A stretch of DNA of 11,741 bases from Chromatiales bacterium (GTDB lineage: Bacteria > Pseudomonadota > Gammaproteobacteria > JACCYU01), in contig JAPSGG010000013.1 of NCBI GenBank assembly GCA_031177845.1, positions 1 to 11,741 on the forward strand, in the 5' to 3' direction. Within the stretch, counting starts at the first letter, position 1, and the number at the start of each line of letters is the position of its first letter. The notes under the pieces are model-generated. The model made no database searches and was not told the origin of the DNA. It saw only the letters and a program-made list of their open reading frames with translations. This document shows, piece after piece, positions 7,040-11,741 of this stretch. A program made the translations under genes and the position numbers.

Positions 7040-9080
7040 GGGTAGAAACCACCGACTGCGGGACTTGTGCCGCGCGTTTGGCCCGCTCCAGGCGCCACCA
7101 CGCCTCCAGAACACAGGCAACGGACCAGGCCTGGCTGGGCGCGCCACGCGGGGTATGCGGCGGCGCCCCGTCGAAGATTTCGCTCACCGTCCCGAGACCC
7201 GCGTCCAGCAGGTGATCACGCACCGACTCCAATCTTGACTGAGCTGCCTGCGCGTCTCCGGTCACACGCCACTCCGCTAGCGCGTAATGCCCGAGCAACC
7301 AGCCCCACACCGGCCCCTGATGGTATACGCTGTCGCGCTCCCACACGCCGCCGAGGTAGGCGCCACGATAATCGGCATGCGACGGCGTCAACGAGCGTAG
7401 ACCGTAGGAGCACAGAAGCTCGCGTCCGCACTCTTCCACCACGCGTTTTTGCACATTCGGATCAAGTGGACTGTAATTGAGGCTGACGGCGAAAATCTGA
7501 TTCGGCCGGACGGTCGCGTCATCGCCCGCGAGGCCGTCGAGCACGTCATACAGACCCAGCCCGTCGGGCCGCACATAGCGAGCAAAGCCCTGCTTTGTCT
7601 GCTCGGCGAGCGACTCATAGCGCGAGGGCCGGCGCTTGAGGCACCTTGAGAATTCCACCATGGTGCGCAATGCGTTGAACCAGAGCGCATTGATTTCGAC
7701 CGGCTTGCCAATGCGCGGCGTCACCACCCAGTCTCCCAGCTTCGCGTCCATCCAGGTCAGTTGCACGCCCGATTCGCCCGCGCGCAGTAAGCCGTCACTG
7801 GGGTCCAGTCCGATGCCATAGAGAGTGCCCTTGCAATGCCATTCGATAATCTCTTGCAGCACCGGAAAGACGCGCGCTAGCGCCGCCTGATCCGAAGTTG
7901 CCTCAACGTACGCCCGCCACGCCTCGATGTACCAGAGAGCGGCATCCACCGTGTTGTATTCGGGCACCGCGCCATCGCCTGCGAAGACGTTGGGAAGCAT
8001 GCCTTGGTCGATGAAGCGCGCGAACGTCTCGAGGATTTGGCGCGCGCTTTCAATACGTCCGGTGGCTATGGTGAGGCCTGGCAACGCGATCATAGTGTCG
8101 CGACCCCAATCACCAAACCACGGGTAGCCCGCAATCACGGACTCACCTGCAGGCGCATCCGCCAACGGACGCTTGAATATGAAGCTGTCACTCGCGAGCA
8201 CTAGCTGGTGTACCCAGGGAGGCGCGTTGTATAGCTCGGGGTTCACGACGCCGGAGAGCGCCAGCACACCCGCATCGTGCGCGCGGAAGCGGCGCATTGC
8301 CTCGACGACGTACGGTGAGGCATTCTCGTCCAAGCTTGCAACCAAGCCGCTCCATTGGCCCTGCGGCAGATTAAGTAGCAGCTCGCCCACGCACAGGTGA
8401 TTGTCGACATCGGGCAAGCCCCGCTCGCGTTCCACGGGCAGCGAAAAGTTCTCGATCCAGACATGCTCACTGCGGAACGTCCCCGTGCGGCACTTAAAGT
8501 GCAGCTCGAACCAATTCGGATGCACGACTCGCAAGTGCTCCAAGTCATGCTCGATGACTGGGTTGAAGTTCCACAGCTGTGTAGTGCCGTGGTGATCCCG
8601 CGCGTTAATCAGTAATCTGATCTTCAGCCGGGGATTCAAGCTTGTAGATTGCGACAGCAACCGGTAAGCGATATATGTCGTGTTCGCGCTGGGCTCCATC
8701 CATATGCGCATCTCTAATCGCAGGTCACCGAAGGCATAGGTCCACACCGGCATGCGGCCTTCGAGACGGAATGTCTCGATATGTACGTAGCCTTGCGGAA
8801 CAACCGCGCCGTCGCGCCAGCGATTGGTGGCGAGCGGCCACTCACGATCGCCGTCCAGCAACATGGCCTCCGCCTTTGCCCACACCAGGTAACGCCCCAG
8901 CGGCGGATTGACCGGAGCAATCAATAATCCGTGATAGCGGCGCGTCAATGTGCCCGCCACGGTGCCCGCGGCATAGGCTCCGAGACCATTGGCCAGCCAC
9001 CACTCGCGACGCTCGGCCTGGGCGAGATCGCCGCAGATTTCACGCCCGAAGCGTATGAACTCCGGCACTGGCAGATTCAT
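7029..9080 (-). CDS. Amylo-alpha-1,6-glucosidase (GDE_N/GDE_C, GH133-type debranching enzyme)
   Basis: A 683-residue protein. The N-terminal GDE_N domain spans about residues 12-225 (ERREWWLANGLGAYAAGTVAG at 23-43, RRYHGLLIAP at 47-56). The C-terminal GDE_C (alpha/alpha)6 domain spans about 290-665, with GYPWFGDWGRDTMIALPGL (318-336), EYNTVDAALWYIEAW (374-388), LTWMDAKLGDWVVTPRIGKP (441-460) and SEIFDGAPPHTPRGAPSQAW (633-652). Asp and Glu residues in the first and last of these are the likely catalytic positions. The family hydrolyses alpha-1,6 branch glucose in glycogen-like glucans; some bacterial members may act on other alpha-glucosides. The length is normal for the family and there is no signal peptide, so it should be cytosolic. 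The ATG has a strong AAAGGAG site. It overlaps the GMC gene by 41 nt and the kinase gene by 11 nt. No glycogen synthase, branching enzyme or phosphorylase gene is in the window, so classical glycogen metabolism is not shown here. Confidence 0.93.
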   Translation of the reverse strand: MNLPVPEFIRFGREICGDLAQAERREWWLANGLGAYAAGTVAGTLTRRYHGLLIAPVNPPLGRYLVWAKAEAMLLDGDREWPLATNRWRDGAVVPQGYVHIETFRLEGRMPVWTYAFGDLRLEMRIWMEPSANTTYIAYRLLSQSTSLNPRLKIRLLINARDHHGTTQLWNFNPVIEHDLEHLRVVHPNWFELHFKCRTGTFRSEHVWIENFSLPVERERGLPDVDNHLCVGELLLNLPQGQWSGLVASLDENASPYVVEAMRRFRAHDAGVLALSGVVNPELYNAPPWVHQLVLASDSFIFKRPLADAPAGESVIAGYPWFGDWGRDTMIALPGLTIATGRIESARQILETFARFIDQGMLPNVFAGDGAVPEYNTVDAALWYIEAWRAYVEATSDQAALARVFPVLQEIIEWHCKGTLYGIGLDPSDGLLRAGESGVQLTWMDAKLGDWVVTPRIGKPVEINALWFNALRTMVEFSRCLKRRPSRYESLAEQTKQGFARYVRPDGLGLYDVLDGLAGDDATVRPNQIFAVSLNYSPLDPNVQKRVVEECGRELLCSYGLRSLTPSHADYRGAYLGGVWERDSVYHQGPVWGWLLGHYALAEWRVTGDAQAAQSRLESVRDHLLDAGLGTVSEIFDGAPPHTPRGAPSQAWSVACVLEAWWRLERAKRAAQVPQSVVSTHAA

Positions 9081-10512
9081 GTTCCTTCTCCTTTGTTGTA
9101 AGCAGGTGCGCGACCCGCAAGGCCCAGGCGTAGATCGTCAGTGAGGGATTGACCCGGCTCGAGCGCGGCAGGATGCTGCCGTCGACCACGTACAAATTTT
9201 CCATCCCGTGTACCTTCCCATTGCGGTCGACGACCGAGGTTTTAGGATCGCTGCCCGTGACCAGCGTGCCGCAGGCGTGCGCCGTGCCCGCCAGCGGGAT
9301 GCGTTTGTAGACGCTCACCAGGCCCGCGCGCAGTAGCGAAAGCTGAAAAGTTCGGATCAGCCGCCGATGCTCCAAAGCCAACAACGGCGTGCGCCGCGCG
9401 TCGTAATCGAGCCGCGGATATTCGCCCTGCGCTGCGATCACGCGGTTCTTTTCATCGGAGCCATCCTCGGTTTGCAAGAAGAACCCATAGGCGCGCCTGG
9501 CGTTCAGGTCCGCAAACCGCATCGGTAGAAAACGAGGCATGAGGGTGGCGATCACCTGCGCATCGAAGCCTAGCGGCTGAATGCTGCTGTGGGGAAACGC
9601 CTCGTTCAGCAGCAAAGCGGTCTTGCGCAGGATGTCGGCCTTGAGCGAGGGCGAGAACGCGAGCAGCGCGGTGAGCAGATGCAGCTTGCAACTGCGCCCG
9701 ATCTGGGCGTAGCTGGGCAGTCGCTGCGCCAAGCCGGTCGATTCCACATACCGCTGCAAGAGACGTGGCGAATGCAAGGCGCCGGCCGCGAGCAGGACGT
9801 CGCGCGCGTAAAACTCGCTGCCATCCTCGCTTCTCACGCCTGCTAGACGCTGAGCGCTTGCCGGCGTGGGTAAAAATTCGCGCACCGCCGCACCCGTGCG
9901 AACATCCAGATTGGGCAGGAAGCGCACGCGATCGAGCAGCGCGTGCTCGGCATCGGCCTTGAGTCCGATCACCGAGGCGAAGCCATCGAAATACTTCGCC
10001 TCTTGCGGATGGCGGGTGATGTCCGGCGATAATCCTAGGGGGAGCGGCCGGCATTCCCAAGGCGAGCCGTTCTTGCGCAGCCTGTCAAATATGACTTTCA
10101 GGCTCGGTTCGATGTCGAAGCGTCGAACCTCGAGCAGCGCCTCGGCCGCATCGTAGAACGGCTCGATCTCGGCGCACGAGAGGGGCCATCCCAGGCATTG
10201 GAAGGCGGGCTCGGCCTCGAACTCGTGCGGGTCGTAGCGCAGCAGCGCCGCGCCGTACCACTTCGTCTTGCCGCCAAGATTGAAGTATTCCTCGGGCTCG
10301 AATTTACGCCCGTCCTTATCGAGCCAAGCCTCCTTGCTCTTGAAGCGCCCTTCGCGAATGACCTCACCGATGTCCAGGGTGCTGCCATCTTTGGGCAGCG
10401 GCTCACCCTTTTCGAGCAAGAGCACATCTTTTCCTGCCTTGGCCAGCGCATATGCCGCCGCCGAGCCGCCCGCGCCGGAACCGATGATAAGATAGTCGTA
10501 AATCCTGCTCAT
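9040..10512 (-). CDS. GMC family FAD-dependent oxidoreductase
   Basis: A 490-residue protein from the ATG at 10512. The N-terminal Rossmann motif is YLIIGSGAGGSAAAYALAKAG (7-27; GSGAGG at 11-16) followed by LLLEKG. NLGGKTKWYGAALLRY (78-93) is the FAD-contact segment, and LAAGALHSPRLLQR (241-254) is the second GMC signature. The C-terminus has AHACGTLVTGSDPKTSVVD (411-429), NLYVVDGSILPRSS (439-452) and NPSLTI (455-460); His412 and Asn455 are candidate active-site residues. GMC enzymes oxidise alcohol groups of sugars, polyols or choline and pass electrons to oxygen, quinone or a cytochrome; the substrate is not identifiable here. It has no signal peptide. A longer reading from 10620 adds an Arg/Ser-rich, non-homologous segment and overlaps the cyclase gene, so it was rejected. 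The start has GGGGA 7 nt upstream. It lies 28 nt after the cyclase gene and overlaps the next gene by 41 nt. Confidence 0.9.
   Translation of the reverse strand: MSRIYDYLIIGSGAGGSAAAYALAKAGKDVLLLEKGEPLPKDGSTLDIGEVIREGRFKSKEAWLDKDGRKFEPEEYFNLGGKTKWYGAALLRYDPHEFEAEPAFQCLGWPLSCAEIEPFYDAAEALLEVRRFDIEPSLKVIFDRLRKNGSPWECRPLPLGLSPDITRHPQEAKYFDGFASVIGLKADAEHALLDRVRFLPNLDVRTGAAVREFLPTPASAQRLAGVRSEDGSEFYARDVLLAAGALHSPRLLQRYVESTGLAQRLPSYAQIGRSCKLHLLTALLAFSPSLKADILRKTALLLNEAFPHSSIQPLGFDAQVIATLMPRFLPMRFADLNARRAYGFFLQTEDGSDEKNRVIAAQGEYPRLDYDARRTPLLALEHRRLIRTFQLSLLRAGLVSVYKRIPLAGTAHACGTLVTGSDPKTSVVDRNGKVHGMENLYVVDGSILPRSSRVNPSLTIYAWALRVAHLLTTKEKEHESASAGVHTLRA
9088..9094 (-). promoter_or_regulatory. Ribosome binding site of the amylo-alpha-1,6-glucosidase gene
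   Basis: AAAGGAG on the minus strand lies 7 nt before the ATG at 9080, inside the coding sequence of the upstream GMC gene. It is the strongest site in the window and fixes the start despite the 41-nt overlap. Confidence 0.8.
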
Positions 10513-10519
10513 AATATCG

Positions 10520-10524
10520 TCCCC
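10520..10524 (-). promoter_or_regulatory. Ribosome binding site deciding the GMC start
   Basis: GGGGA on the minus strand lies 7 nt before the ATG at 10512, in the 28-nt gap after the cyclase stop. It supports 10512 rather than the upstream possibility at 10620. Confidence 0.55.
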
Positions 10525-10540
10525 ACAGCTCCGTAACCGC

Positions 10541-11548
10541 TCAATACACCGCCGCCGGCGCGATGATGGCCGCCGTCGAGCCGCGCGTCTTGTGGTGAGT
10601 GAGCACGAACAGGAACTCATAAACCTGCCGTTTTGCGAGTTCCTCCGTCGCGAGGTTCTCCAGCCCGAACAAACCCATCTTGACGTACATGGTCTGCGGG
10701 ATCAGGAACGGGCGCTTGGGATCTTCACCCGGCACTGGCCCATAGCTCCAAGTGTCCGCGCCGGTGAGCGCAACGCGTTGCGCGTAAAGCCACTCGACGA
10801 CTTCCATGCCGGGGCCAGGCTCGCCCGAGAGAAAGGTCTCTTTATCCTTGCCCCATAGTCCGCCCCAGCCGGTGTGAAACAGCACCGCATCACCGGCCCT
10901 CACCTCCACGCCCTCCCTTGCCAAGGCCCCACGGACGTCCGCGAGCGTGATGACGTCGCCGCTCGCCAGGCGCTCCACGCTTCTATAAGCCGCCACGTCG
11001 ATCAGCACGCCACGCGTGACTATGGGCGGTACGGTCTCCATGCCGAAGCGGTTGATACCCCACGACTCCACAACGTCGCGAGTCGTCCACCCGTTATAGA
11101 AGCGATCGCCGATTTGGATGTGACCGATGGAATCGAGCTGCGTGCCTACCTGAAACGTGCCCGCCTGAATCTCAGTGATCCAGTTGATCTGGTTCTCGCC
11201 CCAGCCTTTACCCACCGCATCGGGACGGCGCAGGTTGGTATACGGCGCCGAGGCGTCCACCGTCTGGTGCCAGTAGCGGCCCGGGAATTTCGGCGTGTTT
11301 TCATCGAGCACTCTTCCCAAATCCACGACAGTGCCGGTCTTAACGAGTCTCGTCGCGCTCTGCACCACCGTCGGCGTGATCTCGTTGAGGGTACCGAGCT
11401 GGTCGTCCACCCCATAGCGGCTCGGCCACCAGGGCGCGATACCTTCGGGCAAACCCGTGATAACGCCGCGCGAGTCGGAAGAAGGTGCAACCACAGGTTG
11501 CTCGCCCGTCCATGCGGGGTGTGAAGGCAGCAATGTCGCCGCAATCAA
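10541..11548 (-). CDS. Cyclase-family (kynurenine formamidase-like) hydrolase, probably exported; start uncertain
   Basis: 335 residues if read from the TTG at 11548. It matches the putative cyclase family (PF04199): WWPSRYGVDDQLGTLNEITP (40-59), VGTQLDSIGHIQIGDRFYNG (134-153), VLFHTGWGGLW (222-232), GADTWSYGPVPGEDP (263-277) and a C-terminal YEFLFVL...KTRGSTAAIIAPAAV. Characterised relatives are metal-dependent amidases or lactone hydrolases acting on small carbonyl compounds. The metal motif HxGTHxDxxxH is read here as QVGTQLDSIGH (133-143): both histidines are Gln, while Asp139 and His143 remain. The segment before and after the TTG (SRARTALLIAATLLPSHPAW) looks like a Sec signal peptide, suggesting a periplasmic enzyme. 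The TTG has no ribosome binding site and cuts off the basic part of that signal. No ATG or GTG exists in frame upstream within the window. It is the first gene of the operon visible here. The family is confident; the substrate is unknown. Confidence 0.85.
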   Translation of the reverse strand: MIAATLLPSHPAWTGEQPVVAPSSDSRGVITGLPEGIAPWWPSRYGVDDQLGTLNEITPTVVQSATRLVKTGTVVDLGRVLDENTPKFPGRYWHQTVDASAPYTNLRRPDAVGKGWGENQINWITEIQAGTFQVGTQLDSIGHIQIGDRFYNGWTTRDVVESWGINRFGMETVPPIVTRGVLIDVAAYRSVERLASGDVITLADVRGALAREGVEVRAGDAVLFHTGWGGLWGKDKETFLSGEPGPGMEVVEWLYAQRVALTGADTWSYGPVPGEDPKRPFLIPQTMYVKMGLFGLENLATEELAKRQVYEFLFVLTHHKTRGSTAAIIAPAAVY

Positions 11549-11572
11549 TAAGGCGGTGCGAGCACGCGACAG

Positions 11573-11640
11573 GAAATCCCCCCGCGCCCATCGGGCGTTT
11601 CCCCTCTTGACGAAATCCCCCCGCGCGCAGAGCGCGCCTC
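11573..11640. repeat. Two 39-nt spaced repeat units with variable hairpins, upstream of the cyclase gene
   Basis: GAAATCCCCCCGCGC occurs identically at 11573-11587 and 11612-11626, a 39-nt period. Each copy is followed by a short hairpin: CGCCC-ATC-GGGCG at 11585-11597 in the first, GCGCGC-AGA-GCGCGC at 11623-11637 in the second, then a C-rich end. The stems differ in sequence but both pair perfectly, so structure is conserved more than sequence. Both copies keep exactly six C in the C-run. Confidence 0.75.
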
Positions 11641-11741
11641 CCCCCTTTTCAAAATAGGGGGCAGGGTAGGGCTGCCCGCTTTCGTAAGGGCGGGTGAAGG
11701 CGTCATGTTCCCCCCCTTCGCAAAGGGGGGCTAGGGGGGAT
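11640..11741. repeat. Cluster of C-run/G-run palindromes at the right edge
   Basis: Three further hairpins follow: a C-run, TTTTCAAAATA and a G-run at 11640-11661; CCCGC...GCGGG at 11675-11694; and CCCCCCTT-CGCA-AAGGGGGG at 11711-11730 followed by CTAGGGGGGAT. The last matches the copy at 1026-1060 in layout and orientation. No promoter for the operon is recognisable here; it may lie beyond the window. Confidence 0.65.

Noticed and set aside
7040..7147. Longer N-terminus for the kinase
   Set aside because: It overlaps the upstream glucosidase by 119 nt and encodes Arg/Pro/Trp-rich residues unlike the kinase family.
10513..10620. Longer N-terminus for the GMC enzyme
   Set aside because: The added segment is Arg/Ser/Cys-rich, overlaps the cyclase C-terminus and precedes a good GGGGA-ATG start at 10512.
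10874..11524. Plus-strand reading frame of 216 codons opposite the cyclase gene
   Set aside because: The minus strand encodes clear cyclase-family motifs over this span; the plus frame is His/Arg-rich with no family features.
11550..11706. Small minus-strand frame from an ATG at 11706 preceded by a G-rich site
   Set aside because: It consists almost wholly of translated repeat (KRGEARSARG-type peptide) and ends just before the cyclase; not a credible gene.
11573..11741. CRISPR-like array
   Set aside because: Only two units share a core, the spacers are hairpins, and the elements are C-run/G-run palindromes without uniform repeats.

Overview
The window carries seven protein genes, all read on the minus strand, with almost no free space between them. 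Base composition (GC-rich by eye), protein similarity and GC-rich palindromic repeats suggest a beta- or gammaproteobacterium, perhaps an environmental or uncultured one. This is inferred from recognised families and repeats, not from a marker gene. No RNA gene, CRISPR array, transposase or phage gene was seen.

In the direction of transcription (right to left): a repeat-rich leader (11549-11741); a probably exported cyclase-family hydrolase (10541-11548); a GMC flavin oxidoreductase (9040-10512); an amylo-alpha-1,6-glucosidase of the GDE_N/GDE_C type (7029-9080); a P-loop kinase usually labelled uridine kinase (6254-7039); and a large GH63-type alpha-glucosidase (3492-6272). The cyclase and GMC genes are 28 nt apart. 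The next junctions overlap by 41, 11 and 19 nt, so this looks like one operon. After a 219-nt gap with one palindromic repeat comes a second unit: an unusual fusion of two DoxX membrane domains with a type II NADH dehydrogenase (972-3272), overlapping by 8 nt an MFS transporter that runs off the left edge (1-979).

Inferred biology: the two glycosidases would release glucose from an alpha-glucan or glucoside in the cytoplasm (neither has a signal peptide), the kinase would phosphorylate a small product, and the GMC enzyme would oxidise a sugar or alcohol. The DoxX-DoxX-NDH2 protein would return NADH electrons to the quinone pool, and the MFS protein would move a solute. Only the family assignments are firm; the pathway is a hypothesis.

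A second theme is repeat invasion of gene ends. Palindromic elements form the C-terminal tails of the NDH2 fusion and the kinase, sit in the gap between the two units, and fill the leader of the cyclase gene, where they obscure its start codon.
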